DNA from: Paraburkholderia podalyriae
Lineage (GTDB): Bacteria; Pseudomonadota; Gammaproteobacteria; Burkholderiales; Burkholderiaceae
Reading direction: 5' to 3'
DNA length: 64,000 nt
Assembly (NCBI RefSeq): GCF_014397785.1
Contig: NZ_VZQQ01000016.1
Coordinates: 1-64,000, forward strand
Position numbers and translations under genes: made by a program. This document shows, piece after piece, positions 25,260 through 36,384 of the stretch; within the stretch, counting starts at the first letter, position 1; every line of letters starts with the position of its first letter. The notes below the pieces were generated by a model, which did no database searches, was not told the DNA's origin, and saw nothing but the letters and a program-made list of their open reading frames with translations.

Positions 25260-26648
25260 TCAGCCGATCCGCTTCGCCAGCTCGGCGGCTTTGCCGATGT
25301 ACGAGCCGGGTGTCATCGCGAGCAGACGGTCCTTCGCGTCCTGCGGAATCGCCAGGCCGCCGATGAAGCTCTGCAGTGCCTCGCGCGTGATGCCCTTGCC
25401 GCGCGTCAGCTCCTTCAGCTGCTCATACGGATTCTCGATGCCGTAACGGCGCATCACGGTCTGCACCGGCTCGGCCAGCACTTCCCAGCAGTTGTCGAGG
25501 TCGTCGTTCAGACGCTGCGCGTTCACTTCGAGCTTGTCGATGCCGCGGATCAGCGAGTCGTACGCGAGCAGCGAGTAGCCGAACGCGACGCCGATGTTGC
25601 GCAACACCGTCGAATCGGTCAGGTCACGCTGCCAGCGCGACACCGGCAGCTTGTCGGCGAGATGGCGCAGCGTCGCGTTCGCGAGGCCGAGGTTGCCTTC
25701 GGAGTTTTCGAAGTCGATCGGGTTGACCTTGTGCGGCATCGTCGACGAGCCGATTTCGCCGGCCTTGGTGCGCTGCTTGAAATAGCCGAGCGAGATGTAG
25801 CCCCACACGTCGCGGTCCAGATCCAGCAGGATCGTGTTCGCGCGCGAGATCGCGTCGAACAGCTCGGCCATGTAGTCGTGCGGCTCGATCTGGATCGTGT
25901 ACGGATTGAACGTGAGCTTCAGACGATTCTCGACGACGTCCTTCGAGAACGCTTCCCAGTCGAACTCCGGATACGCGGACAGGTGCGCGTTGAAGTTGCC
26001 GACCGCGCCGTTCATCTTGCCGAGCAGCTCGACCTTCGCGATACGCTCGATCGCCCGCGCGAGACGCGCGGCGACGTTGGCGATTTCCTTGCCGAGCGTG
26101 GTCGGGCTGGCCGGCTGGCCGTGCGTGCGCGACAGCATCGGCTGGGCGGCCTGCGCGTGCGCGAGCGCGACGAGGCGTTGATGCACCGAGCGCAGCGCCG
26201 GCAGGATCACGTGTTCGCGCGCGCCGGCGAGCATCAGGCCGTGCGAGGTGTTGTTGATGTCTTCCGACGTGCACGCGAAGTGGATGAACTCGCTCGCGCG
26301 CTCCAGTTCTTGCTGACCCTTCACCGATTCCTTCAGCCAGTATTCGACGGCCTTCACGTCGTGGTTCGTCACACGCTCGATTTCCTTGATGCGCGCGGCG
26401 TCGTGCGCGGTGAAGCGCTCGGCCAGTTGCAGCAGGAACTGCTCGGACGCGTCGGAGAAGCGCGGCACTTCGGCGAAACCGGCGCGCGACAGCGCGATCA
26501 GCCAGTGGATTTCGACCGTCACGCGATTGCGCATGAAGGCGGCTTCCGAGAGCCAGTCGCGCAAGGCTTCGGTTTTGGCGGCATAGCGGCCGTCGAGCGG
26601 GGAGAGCGCGTTCAGCGCGAACAGGGTGTCGGGGCGGGTGTCGGACAT
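25260..26648 (-). CDS. purB: Adenylosuccinate lyase
   Basis: Purine-pathway lyase acting on SAICAR and adenylosuccinate, 462 residues, fumarase/aspartase superfamily. The signature SSTMPHKVNPIDFENSEG is present near residues 302-319, as are TSEDINNTSHGL and RTHGQPASPTTLGKE with the catalytic histidine. Convergent with gntK and divergent from a LysR regulator. Not obviously in an operon. Confidence 0.98.
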   Translation of the reverse strand: MSDTRPDTLFALNALSPLDGRYAAKTEALRDWLSEAAFMRNRVTVEIHWLIALSRAGFAEVPRFSDASEQFLLQLAERFTAHDAARIKEIERVTNHDVKAVEYWLKESVKGQQELERASEFIHFACTSEDINNTSHGLMLAGAREHVILPALRSVHQRLVALAHAQAAQPMLSRTHGQPASPTTLGKEIANVAARLARAIERIAKVELLGKMNGAVGNFNAHLSAYPEFDWEAFSKDVVENRLKLTFNPYTIQIEPHDYMAELFDAISRANTILLDLDRDVWGYISLGYFKQRTKAGEIGSSTMPHKVNPIDFENSEGNLGLANATLRHLADKLPVSRWQRDLTDSTVLRNIGVAFGYSLLAYDSLIRGIDKLEVNAQRLNDDLDNCWEVLAEPVQTVMRRYGIENPYEQLKELTRGKGITREALQSFIGGLAIPQDAKDRLLAMTPGSYIGKAAELAKRIG

Positions 26649-26811
26649 GATGAGGACCGGGTTGAGGCGTTGAGCGCTCGGCGAGCGGATCGGAAACGGA
26701 GGGAACCGTCGATTTTACCACTGCGATCCGATGCGGCCGCCCGGATACGCCGGCCGCAGCTCGCGCCGCTAGAATGCAGACTTCTTCCCTCTCGCCGGCA
26801 AGCGCAATCGC

Positions 26812-27768
26812 ATGGAACTGAAATGGCTCGAAGACTTCATTTCGCTCGCGGAAACGCGTAGCTTCAGCCGCTCGGCCGAATTGCGCCACGTCACGCAGCC
26901 CGCTTTCTCGCGCCGCATCCAGGCGCTCGAAGCGTGGCTCGGCACCGAACTGATCGATCGTTCTGTTTATCCGACGCGGCTCACGGCGGCCGGCCAGGTG
27001 TTCAACGAGCAGGCGCTCGCGATGCTGTCGCAGTTCCACGAGGCGCGCGCGCTGCTGCGCGGCCACACGGCGACGCCGCAGGCGACGATCGAATTCGCGG
27101 TCCCGCACACGCTGTCGCTGACGTACTTCCCGCGCTGGCTGCAGCGCATCGAGGCGCAGATGGGCCCGATCCACACGCGGCTGCGCGCGCTGAACGTGCA
27201 TGACGCGGCGCTCTCGCTGGTGGAAGGCGGCTGCGATCTGATGATGGGCTATCACCATCCGAGCCACCCCGTCGCGCTCGACCCGGCACGCTACGACATG
27301 CTGACGCTTGGCCACGAGCCGATCAGCCCGTTCTCGGCGCCGGCCCGCGCGGGCCGGCCGCGTCATACGCTGCCGGGCTCGGCCGATGCGCCCGCGCCGT
27401 ATCTGTCGTACACGCCGAACGCGTACCTCGGGCGCATGACCGAGGTGATTCTCGCGAACGCGCCGCAGCGCCTGTACCTGGACCGGCTCTACGAAACCGA
27501 CATGGCTGAGGGACTCAAGGCGATGGCGCTCGCCGGTCACGGCGTCGCGTTCCTGCCGCATAGCGCGGTCGAAGATGCGGTGACTGAAGGCCGGCTGATC
27601 CGCCTCGATCGCGCGACGCGAGGCACGCCCGAAGGGCAGCTAACGCTCAGCATGGAGATTCGCCTGTATCGCGACAAGCTCGCCGCGAAAAGCGACGACG
27701 CCCGCCAGCTACTCGTGCGGCAGTTATGGGACGTGGTGTCGGAGGCACTCAGGCAGAGCGCCGCCTGA
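26812..27768 (+). CDS. LysR-family regulator, HypT/YjiE-like
   Basis: 318-residue LysR-type regulator with an N-terminal winged helix (residues ~1-60: WLEDFISLAETRSFSRSAE, then RHVTQPAFSRRIQALEAWLG) and a two-lobed effector domain. The opening MELKWLEDF and RHVTQPAFSRRI resemble the HypT (YjiE) subgroup, which in E. coli responds to hypochlorite through methionine oxidation. Several Met residues occur here, but I cannot align them. It is upstream of gdhA on the same strand and could control it. The subgroup call is tentative. Confidence 0.8.
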   Translation: MELKWLEDFISLAETRSFSRSAELRHVTQPAFSRRIQALEAWLGTELIDRSVYPTRLTAAGQVFNEQALAMLSQFHEARALLRGHTATPQATIEFAVPHTLSLTYFPRWLQRIEAQMGPIHTRLRALNVHDAALSLVEGGCDLMMGYHHPSHPVALDPARYDMLTLGHEPISPFSAPARAGRPRHTLPGSADAPAPYLSYTPNAYLGRMTEVILANAPQRLYLDRLYETDMAEGLKAMALAGHGVAFLPHSAVEDAVTEGRLIRLDRATRGTPEGQLTLSMEIRLYRDKLAAKSDDARQLLVRQLWDVVSEALRQSAA

Positions 27769-27930
27769 AACGCGGCACAACACTCAGGCTCGGACCTGCG
27801 TGGCGACGACGCGAATTTGCGCGTTTCAGAACGTTATGCAAGAAAAACATAATGAGATAAGGAAACGGCATTGGATTTCAATACGGCGATTTTCCACAAT
27901 GCCCGTATTCGATCAAACGCCGGAGCGTTC

Positions 27931-29253
<1,323 letters not shown>

Positions 29254-29280
29254 TCGACTCTGTCCTATCTTGTTTGAAAT

Positions 29281-29324
29281 GGCGGTTGCGCGGCCCGGTT
29301 TCCGGGCCGGGAGGCGCAACCGCC
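29281..29324. repeat. Long nested hairpin after gdhA
   Basis: Outer arms GGCGGTTGCGC (29281-29291) and GCGCAACCGCC (29314-29324) are perfectly complementary over 11 bp. Inner arms GGCCCGG (29292-29298) and CCGGGCC (29302-29308) add 7 bp. There is no T-run, so it is not a canonical intrinsic terminator. Confidence 0.85.
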
Positions 29325-29368
29325 GCAATTTGTGCATCAGCGCGGTCCACAAGACGGCGTGTTTGACC

Positions 29369-29399
29369 GGCGGGCGGCATCCTATCGATGCCGCCCGCC
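29369..29399. repeat. Second perfect 12-bp hairpin between gdhA and gltI
   Basis: GGCGGGCGGCAT (29369-29380) and ATGCCGCCCGCC (29388-29399) pair perfectly with a 7-base loop. Again no T-run follows. Confidence 0.85.
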
Positions 29400-29535
29400 T
29401 TCTCATATGCGCGAAACGGCTGTGCGACGGCGCCGCGTACCCGTCGCGGCGTGCGCGCAACAGAATGGTTAATAGCCATACTTTCAGAAAAATTACTTTG
29501 TTACACTGGCGCCGGTTCTTGCCAAGGAGATCAGG

Positions 29536-30429
29536 ATGAAGATTAAAAAAGCTGCGCTGCTGCTCGCGACTCTCGGACTATTTACGGTTGGCGCGCACGC
29601 GCAAGACTCGGGCACGTTGAAAAAAATCAAGGACACGGGCGTCATTTCGCTGGGTCATCGCGAATCGTCGATTCCGTTCTCCTATTACGATGAGAAGCAG
29701 AACGTGATCGGCTACTCGCAGGATTACGCGCTGAAAGTGGTCGAGGCCGTCAAGCAGAAGCTGAACATGCCGAATCTGAAGGTGAAGCTCGTGCCGGTCA
29801 CGTCGCAGAACCGCATTCCGCTCGTGCAGAACGGCACGGTCGACATCGAGTGCGGCTCCACCACGAACAATCTCGAGCGCCAGCAACAGGCCGCATTCAC
29901 CAACACGATTTTCGTGATCGGCACGCGCCTGATGACCAAGAAAGATTCCGGCATCAAGGATTTCCCGGACCTCAAGGGCAAGACCGTCGTGACGACCGCC
30001 GGCACCACGTCCGAGCGCCTGCTTCGCAAGATGAATCAGGACAAGAGCATGGGCATGAACATCATCAGCGCGAAGGATCACGGCGAGTCGTTCCTGACGC
30101 TGTCGACGGGCCGCGCCGCCGCGTTTATGATGGACGACGCGCTGCTCGCCGGCGAGCGCGCGAAGTCGAACAATCCGGGCGATTTCGTGATCGTCGGCAC
30201 GCCGCAATCGCGTGAGGCGTACGGCTGCATGCTGCGCAAGAACGACCCCGACTTCAAGAAGGTCGCCGACGACGCGATCGCGAAGGTGCAGACGTCGGGC
30301 GAAGGCGAACAGATCTATAAGCGCTGGTTCGAGTCGCCGATCCCGCCGAAGGGCCTGAACCTGAACTTCCCGATGAGCGACGACATGCGTGCGCTGTTCA
30401 AGAATCCGAACGACAAGGCAATCGACTAA
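29536..30429 (+). CDS. gltI: Glutamate/aspartate ABC importer, periplasmic binding protein
   Basis: Solute-binding protein, 297 residues. The signal peptide covers residues 1-~22 (cleavage after GAHA). The family-3 amino-acid-binding fold follows, with SIPFSYYDEKQNVIGYSQD, NGTVDIECGSTTNN and TTAGTTSERLLRKMN. It matches the GltI type rather than histidine- or glutamine-binding proteins. A ribosome site AAGGAG lies at 29524-29529. Heads the gltIJKL operon; the 91-base gap to gltJ allows the binding protein to be made in excess. Confidence 0.94.
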   Translation: MKIKKAALLLATLGLFTVGAHAQDSGTLKKIKDTGVISLGHRESSIPFSYYDEKQNVIGYSQDYALKVVEAVKQKLNMPNLKVKLVPVTSQNRIPLVQNGTVDIECGSTTNNLERQQQAAFTNTIFVIGTRLMTKKDSGIKDFPDLKGKTVVTTAGTTSERLLRKMNQDKSMGMNIISAKDHGESFLTLSTGRAAAFMMDDALLAGERAKSNNPGDFVIVGTPQSREAYGCMLRKNDPDFKKVADDAIAKVQTSGEGEQIYKRWFESPIPPKGLNLNFPMSDDMRALFKNPNDKAID

Positions 30430-30520
30430 ACCCTAGCTGTCTTTTCGACACTTTCGAAACGCTGAACGGAACGGAAGGGGCCACGCGCTTCTTCCGTTTC
30501 TTTTTGCCGGAGTCTTGGTC

Positions 30521-31261
30521 ATGTCATATCACTGGAACTGGGGCATTCTGCTGAGTCCGGTCTCCACGGGCGAGCCGACCACCTATCTGGGCTGGCTGTT
30601 GTCGGGGCTGTGGGTGACGGTCACCGTGTCGTTGTCGGCATGGGTGATCGCGCTCGTCGTCGGCTCGTTCTTCGGTGTGCTGCGCACGGTGCCGAACAAA
30701 TGGGCGTCGGGTGTCGGCACCGTCTACGTCGCGATTTTCCGCAACATTCCGCTGATCGTGCAGTTCTTCATCTGGTATCTGGTGATACCCGAGTTGCTGC
30801 CTGTGTCGATCGGCAACTCGTTCAAGCAATTACCACCGGGCGCGCAGTTCTTTTCGTCGTCGATCGTGTGTCTCGGGCTCTTCACCGCCGCGCGCGTGTG
30901 CGAGCAGGTGCGCTCGGGCATCAACGCGTTGCCGCGCGGCCAGCGCGCGGCCGGTCTCGCGGTGGGCTTTACGCAATGGCAGACGTATCGCTACGTGCTG
31001 CTGCCGGTCGCGTACCGGATCATCGTGCCGCCGCTCACCTCCGAGTTTCTGAACATCTTCAAGAACTCCGCGGTCGCCTCGACGATCGGTCTGCTCGATC
31101 TGTCCGCGCAGGCGCGCCAACTCGTCGACTATACGTCGCAAACTTACGAGTCGTTCATCGCGGTCACGGTCGCATACATGCTGATCAATCTGATCGTGAT
31201 GCAACTGATGCGCTGGGTCGAATTGAAGGCCCGGCTGCCCGGCTATATCGGAGGCAAGTGA
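30521..31261 (+). CDS. gltJ: Glutamate/aspartate ABC importer permease GltJ
   Basis: Inner-membrane subunit of 246 residues with about five helices and the ABC-permease loop (EQVRSGINALPRGQRAAGLA). The start at ATG 30521 is preferred over TTG 30515 because GCCGGAGTC lies just before it. Its stop overlaps the gltK ATG (TGATG at 31259-31263), a sign of coupled translation. It pairs with GltK to form the channel. Confidence 0.93.
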   Translation: MSYHWNWGILLSPVSTGEPTTYLGWLLSGLWVTVTVSLSAWVIALVVGSFFGVLRTVPNKWASGVGTVYVAIFRNIPLIVQFFIWYLVIPELLPVSIGNSFKQLPPGAQFFSSSIVCLGLFTAARVCEQVRSGINALPRGQRAAGLAVGFTQWQTYRYVLLPVAYRIIVPPLTSEFLNIFKNSAVASTIGLLDLSAQARQLVDYTSQTYESFIAVTVAYMLINLIVMQLMRWVELKARLPGYIGGK

Positions 31262-31938
31262 TGCATCATTTCGACTGGAGCGGTATTCCGGGCGCGCTGC
31301 CTACGCTATGGACCGGCGCGATCATCACGCTCAAGATCACGCTGATCGCGATCGTGTTCGGCATCATCTGGGGCACCATTCTCGCGATGTTTCGGCTGTC
31401 GTCGATCAAGCCGCTCGGATGGTTCGCGCAGGGTTACGTGACGCTTTTTCGTTCGATCCCGCTCGTAATGGTGCTGCTGTGGTTCTTCCTGATCGTGCCG
31501 CAGGTGCTGCAAAGCGTGCTCGGTCTGTCGGCCGACATCGACATCCGGCTCGCCTCGGCGATGGTCGCGTTCTCGCTGTTCGAGGCCGCGTATTATTCCG
31601 AGATCATCCGCGCCGGCATTCAGTCGGTGCCGCGCGGCCAGGTCAACGCGTCGTTCGCGCTCGGCATGACCTATGGGCAGGCGATGCGCCTGATCGTGCT
31701 GCCGCAGGCGTTCCGCGCGATGGTGCCGCTGCTGCTCACGCAAGGTATCGTGCTGTTTCAGGACACCTCGCTCGTCTACGTGATCAGCCTCGCCGACTTC
31801 TTCCGCACGGCCACGAATATTGGCGATCGTGACGGCACGAACGTCGAAATGGTACTGTTCGCGGGCGCGTGTTATTTCGTGATCTGCGTGATCGCGTCGA
31901 GCCTCGTCAAAGGTCTTCAGAAAAAGGTCGCAAGATGA
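31261..31938 (+). CDS. gltK: Glutamate/aspartate ABC importer permease GltK
   Basis: Second permease subunit, 225 residues, with the EAA-type loop YYSEIIRAGIQSVPRGQ near residues 115-131. The long upstream open frame in this phase is an artefact; the ATG at 31261 overlaps the gltJ stop. Its own stop overlaps the gltL ATG (ATGA at 31935-31938). Confidence 0.93.
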   Translation: MHHFDWSGIPGALPTLWTGAIITLKITLIAIVFGIIWGTILAMFRLSSIKPLGWFAQGYVTLFRSIPLVMVLLWFFLIVPQVLQSVLGLSADIDIRLASAMVAFSLFEAAYYSEIIRAGIQSVPRGQVNASFALGMTYGQAMRLIVLPQAFRAMVPLLLTQGIVLFQDTSLVYVISLADFFRTATNIGDRDGTNVEMVLFAGACYFVICVIASSLVKGLQKKVAR

Positions 31939-32660
31939 TCTCTATCAAGAATGTTTCGAAGTGGTACGGCCAGTTCCAGGTGCTGACCGACTGCACGACG
32001 GAAGTCAAAAAGGGCGAAGTGGTCGTGGTGTGCGGGCCGTCCGGTTCGGGCAAGTCCACGCTGATCAAGACCGTCAACGGACTCGAGCCGTTCCAGAACG
32101 GTGAGATCGTCATCAACGGCCAGTCGCTGACCGACAAGAAAACCAATCTGTCGAAGCTGCGCTCGAAGGTCGGCATGGTGTTCCAGCACTTCGAGCTGTT
32201 CCCGCATCTGTCGATCGTGCAGAACCTGACGCTCGCGCAGGTCAAGGTGCTCGGCCGCTCGAACGACGAGGCGACCACGAAGGGCCTGAAGCTGCTCGAT
32301 CGCGTCGGTCTGCGCGCGCATGCAGACAAGTATCCGGGGCAGTTGTCCGGTGGCCAGCAGCAGCGCGTGGCGATTGCGCGTGCACTCTCCATGGACCCGA
32401 TCGCGATGCTGTTCGACGAGCCGACCTCGGCGCTCGATCCGGAGATGATCAACGAAGTGCTCGACGTGATGGTCGAACTCGCGCAGGAAGGCATGACGAT
32501 GATGTGCGTGACGCACGAAATGGGCTTCGCGAAGAAGGTCGCGCATCGCGTGATCTTCATGGACCAGGGCTTGATCGTCGAAGACGACCGCAAGGAAGAC
32601 TTCTTCGCGAATCCGAAGTCGGATCGCGCGAAGGATTTTCTCGCGAAGATTCTGCACTGA
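31935..32660 (+). CDS. gltL: Glutamate/aspartate ABC importer ATPase GltL
   Basis: ATP-binding subunit, 241 residues. Walker A is GPSGSGKST (~35-43), the signature is LSGGQQQRVAIARAL and Walker B is MLFDEPTSALDPE. A switch histidine is in VTHEMGF. The polar amino acid transporter ATPase type fits GltL/GlnQ, and the linked binding protein makes GltL the better name. Last gene of the operon, ending at the 32702-32731 terminator. Confidence 0.95.
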   Translation: MISIKNVSKWYGQFQVLTDCTTEVKKGEVVVVCGPSGSGKSTLIKTVNGLEPFQNGEIVINGQSLTDKKTNLSKLRSKVGMVFQHFELFPHLSIVQNLTLAQVKVLGRSNDEATTKGLKLLDRVGLRAHADKYPGQLSGGQQQRVAIARALSMDPIAMLFDEPTSALDPEMINEVLDVMVELAQEGMTMMCVTHEMGFAKKVAHRVIFMDQGLIVEDDRKEDFFANPKSDRAKDFLAKILH

Positions 32661-32701
32661 GGGTTGGCGCGCAGGCCTCGTTTCGGGGCTCGCGCGGGAC
32701 G

Positions 32702-32731
32702 AAAAAAAGCCGCTCCGTGGAGCGGCTTTTT
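32702..32731. terminator. Bidirectional terminator between gltL and the amidotransferase gene
   Basis: AAAAAAAGCCGCTCC / GGAGCGGCTTTTT with a GT loop, between convergent genes. With upstream CGCGGGACG it repeats the cassette at 25196-25235, differing in the loop. Confidence 0.92.
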
Positions 32732-32761
32732 GTTGCGCAGGCGTAGGGTGAAGGCTGCGGC

Positions 32762-33721
32762 TTACGACTCGAACGCTGCCGCGTCATCGGCGGCTTCGAG
32801 ATCGGGTTCGCTGTCGGGGGAAAGCGTGGTTCCGCTCGTGCCCACCGCGTGCGCGCCGTTCGACGCCGCGATCGTCGTGGCCGACGCCGATGCGTCGAGC
32901 GCCGGATTGCGCAACTTTTCGAGCACCGACTGCGGCACCGGGATATTGGCGCGGCCGATCACGTCGCCATGCTGGAACATCAGCAGATCGCCGGGCTTGA
33001 ACGCGGTCCACACTTCGTTGTCGGTCAGCGGCTTGGTCGCGATCACCGCGACGCGGTCTTCGGGCGTCGTGTATTTGGCGAAATCGATCGACACGTCCGC
33101 GTCGACCAGATGCGCGGTCGAAAACGGCCAGCGACGCACGAGGTAATGCAGATGCGTCGAGCAATGCGCGAACAGCGCCTGGCCATTCGACATCAGGAAA
33201 TTGAACACACCGTACTGCGTGATTTCACGCGCGAGCGTCTCGAGCGCGGCAAACAGTTCATCAAGCGGCGGCTGCTGCGCGCCCGGAAAAGCCTTACGCA
33301 AACCTTCCAGCAGCGCGCAGAACGAGAGTTCGCTGTCGGTCGTGCCGACCGGCTGATACACGCCGTTCAGCTCCGGCGCGTAGGCCTGCAGATCGCCGTT
33401 ATGCGCGAAGATCCAGTGACGTCCCCACAGTTCGCGCATGAACGGGTGGCAGTTTTCGAGCAGGATATGCCCTTGCGTCGCCTTGCGGATGTGCGCGATC
33501 GTGTTTTTCGATTTGATCGGGTAGCGTTTGACCATCTCCGCGATCGGCGACGTGGCCGACGATTGATGATCGATGAACAACCGGCAGGCCTTGTCTTCGA
33601 AGAAAGCGATGCCCCAGCCGTCGGCATGGTGATCAGTGACGCCGCCGCGCGCCGCAAAGCCGGTGAAGGAAAACGTGACGTCCGTCGGCGCGGCGCAGTT
33701 CATTCCGAGAAGTTGGCACAT
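32762..33721 (-). CDS. Class II glutamine amidotransferase (YafJ-like)
   Basis: 319-residue N-terminal-nucleophile amidotransferase-domain protein. Met1 precedes the nucleophile Cys2 (MCQLLGMNC), and the glutaminase elements HHADGWGIAFF, AHIRKATQG and IFAHNGDL are present. No synthetase domain is fused, so the acceptor is unknown. It resembles E. coli YafJ in layout. The last ~45 residues are low-complexity and acidic. Convergent with gltL and divergent from pyrC. Confidence 0.88.
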   Translation of the reverse strand: MCQLLGMNCAAPTDVTFSFTGFAARGGVTDHHADGWGIAFFEDKACRLFIDHQSSATSPIAEMVKRYPIKSKNTIAHIRKATQGHILLENCHPFMRELWGRHWIFAHNGDLQAYAPELNGVYQPVGTTDSELSFCALLEGLRKAFPGAQQPPLDELFAALETLAREITQYGVFNFLMSNGQALFAHCSTHLHYLVRRWPFSTAHLVDADVSIDFAKYTTPEDRVAVIATKPLTDNEVWTAFKPGDLLMFQHGDVIGRANIPVPQSVLEKLRNPALDASASATTIAASNGAHAVGTSGTTLSPDSEPDLEAADDAAAFES

Positions 33722-33884
33722 GTTGCAGGTGAGCCTGTGAACGGAGCGAGCCGTTACAATGATGATTTTTCAAGCATATCACCGAGCCGAACACGCCAAA
33801 TAGCGAAATTGACCTGTGTTTGGGCCGCTACAACGCGGTTTGACCGGTCGATCAGCGAGGCGCGCGAAGTCTCGTATTCCTGCC

Positions 33885-34946
33885 ATGACTGTTTCCAACG
33901 TTTCCCCCGATTCCGTCACGCTGGTCCGCCCGGACGACTGGCACCTGCACGTGCGCGACGGCGCGATGCTCGCGGCCGTGCTGCCTGACACCGCGCGCCA
34001 GTTCGGGCGCGCAATCATCATGCCGAACCTGAGACCGCCGGTCATCACGACCGGGATGGCCAGCGCGTACCGCGAGCGCATCATCGCCGCGATTCCCGAG
34101 GGCGCGATATTCGAGCCGCTGATGACGCTGTACCTGACCGACAACACGCCGCCCGACGAAATCCGCCGCGCGCGCGAAAGCGGCTTCGTGCACGGCGTGA
34201 AGCTATACCCGGCGGGCGCGACGACGAACTCCGACGCGGGCGTCACCGATTTGATGAAGTGCGCGAAGACGTTGGAAGTGATGCAGGAAGTCGGCATGCC
34301 GCTGCTCGTGCATGGCGAGGTGACGGATTCGGACATCGATCTGTTCGATCGCGAGAAGGTCTTTATCGACCGCGTGATGATGCCGCTGCGCCGTGCGTTT
34401 CCGGCGTTAAAGGTCGTCTTCGAGCACATCACGACGAAAGACGCGGCCGACTACGTCCGCGAAGCGGGCGTCACGCCGGAACTGCTTGGCGCTACCATCA
34501 CTGCGCACCATCTGCTGTACAACCGCAACGCGATTTTCCAGGGCGGCATCCGTCCGCATTACTACTGCCTGCCGGTGCTCAAACGCGAGACGCATCGCGT
34601 CGCGCTGGTCGAGGCAGCGACCTCGGGCAATCCACGCTTCTTCCTCGGCACCGACAGCGCGCCGCATCCGAAGGGGCTGAAGGAGCACGCGTGCGGCTGC
34701 GCCGGCTGCTACACGGCGCTGCACGCGCTCGAGCTCTACACCGAAGCGTTCGACAAGGCCGGCGCGCTCGACAAGCTCGAAGGCTTCGCGAGCTTCCACG
34801 GTCCGGACTTCTATGGTCTGCCGCGCAATACGGGGAAGGTCACGCTGCGTCGCGAGGAATGGACGCTGCCGGCCGAGCTGCCGGCCGGCGATACGCCGGT
34901 CGTACCGCTGCGAGGCGGCGAGTCGATCGGTTGGCGTCTCGTTTAA
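33885..34946 (+). CDS. pyrC: Dihydroorotase (class II)
   Basis: Zinc amidohydrolase closing the dihydroorotate ring in pyrimidine synthesis, 353 residues. The HxH metal site is in DDWHLHVRDG. The carboxylated lysine is in GVKLYPAGATTNS, further ligands are in PLLVHGEV and ITAHHLLYN, and the catalytic aspartate is in LGTDSAPH. The start at 33885 gives family length; a 23-residue upstream extension is unsupported. The DUF3025 gene follows after 11 bases. Confidence 0.96.
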   Translation: MTVSNVSPDSVTLVRPDDWHLHVRDGAMLAAVLPDTARQFGRAIIMPNLRPPVITTGMASAYRERIIAAIPEGAIFEPLMTLYLTDNTPPDEIRRARESGFVHGVKLYPAGATTNSDAGVTDLMKCAKTLEVMQEVGMPLLVHGEVTDSDIDLFDREKVFIDRVMMPLRRAFPALKVVFEHITTKDAADYVREAGVTPELLGATITAHHLLYNRNAIFQGGIRPHYYCLPVLKRETHRVALVEAATSGNPRFFLGTDSAPHPKGLKEHACGCAGCYTALHALELYTEAFDKAGALDKLEGFASFHGPDFYGLPRNTGKVTLRREEWTLPAELPAGDTPVVPLRGGESIGWRLV

Positions 34947-34957
34947 GGACGCGGTAG

Positions 34958-35854
34958 ATGCGCGAGCGTGAGGCGGGGCCGCGCGCTGCGGATGACGACG
35001 TGGCGGCGACAGTGAAGGCTGCGCGCGGCATGGCACCCGAGCCTTTGCCATCAGGCTTCGCCGCAATCGACTGGTCGAAGCCATGGTTCGCGCAATTCGC
35101 CGCGCGCGGTCAGCGCTGGCAGCAAGCCGCTCTGGCCGGCTACGCGAACCTGCTCGCCGAGATGAACGCCGACGCCGCTCGGATTCAACCGACCACCGGC
35201 CGCGGCCAGCGTCTCGCGTTCATCGCGCAGGACGATCTGCCACCGGGCGCCGCGTACGAGGGACATATCGCGTCGACCGGTTGCGTGCCGACGCGCCACA
35301 ATCTGCACGACTTCTTCAACGGTTCGATGTGGTTCGCGTTTCCGCGCATCAAGGCGGCGCTGAACGCGCGCCAGTCTGCGGAACTCGACGTGCTGGGTGT
35401 TGGCCCGACGCGTGGCGGCGTGCGCGATATGCTGACCCTCTTCGACGAAAACGCGCTGCTGTTCGCTTGCGCCGATCCTTCGCTGTGCGCCGCGCTACAC
35501 GGCTTCGACTGGCAGACGCTGTTCGTCGCGCGGCGCGACGCGTGGGGACGCGGCTGCGAAGTGCGTTGTTTTGGCCATGCGCTGCTGGAAAAGCTGATCG
35601 CGCCGTTCAAGGGCTGCACCGGACATGCGTGGATCGTCGAGGTGCCGCCCAACTATTTCGAATGGGACCCTGCCGCGCGCAACGCGTGGCTCGACGAGGC
35701 GGTCAGCGCGGCGCTGCTCGGCACCGACGCCTTGACCAGCCGCATGTTCGCGCCGCTGCCCGTGCTCGGCATTCCGGGCTGGTGGCCCGAAAATGAATCA
35801 CCGACGTTCTACGACGACACGTCCGTGTTCCGAGCGGGGCGGCGCAAGCGCTAG
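34958..35854 (+). CDS. DUF3025-family protein
   Basis: 298-residue soluble protein of unknown function. It has the tryptophan/histidine-rich features of DUF3025, among them HNLHDFFNGSMWFAFPRIK, DENALLF and GHALLEKL. No catalytic motif, signal peptide or membrane helix is evident. It is 11 bases behind pyrC, so probably in the same transcript. rnpB begins 35 bases after its stop. Confidence 0.75.
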   Translation: MREREAGPRAADDDVAATVKAARGMAPEPLPSGFAAIDWSKPWFAQFAARGQRWQQAALAGYANLLAEMNADAARIQPTTGRGQRLAFIAQDDLPPGAAYEGHIASTGCVPTRHNLHDFFNGSMWFAFPRIKAALNARQSAELDVLGVGPTRGGVRDMLTLFDENALLFACADPSLCAALHGFDWQTLFVARRDAWGRGCEVRCFGHALLEKLIAPFKGCTGHAWIVEVPPNYFEWDPAARNAWLDEAVSAALLGTDALTSRMFAPLPVLGIPGWWPENESPTFYDDTSVFRAGRRKR

Positions 35855-35888
35855 GTGCATCCCCGTTCGGTGTTAAAATCCGCTCCAG

Positions 35889-36303
<415 letters not shown>

Positions 36304-36312
36304 GTGAATTAG

Positions 36313-36345
36313 AAAAGCCGGCGTCCGTTGGGACGCCGGCTTTTT
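36313..36345. terminator. rnpB terminator
   Basis: AAAAGCCGGCGTCC (36313-36326) pairs with GGACGCCGGCTTTTT (36331-36345) around GTTG, between rnpB and the convergent OsmC gene. Confidence 0.93.
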
Positions 36346-36384
36346 CATTTGGGGCGCGGATGGTGGCCGAGGCCGCTATCGCGC

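Noticed and set aside
25624..27561. 645-codon frame crossing purB and the LysR gene
   Set aside because: Lies in wrong phase of purB and antisense to the regulator; ends inside both.
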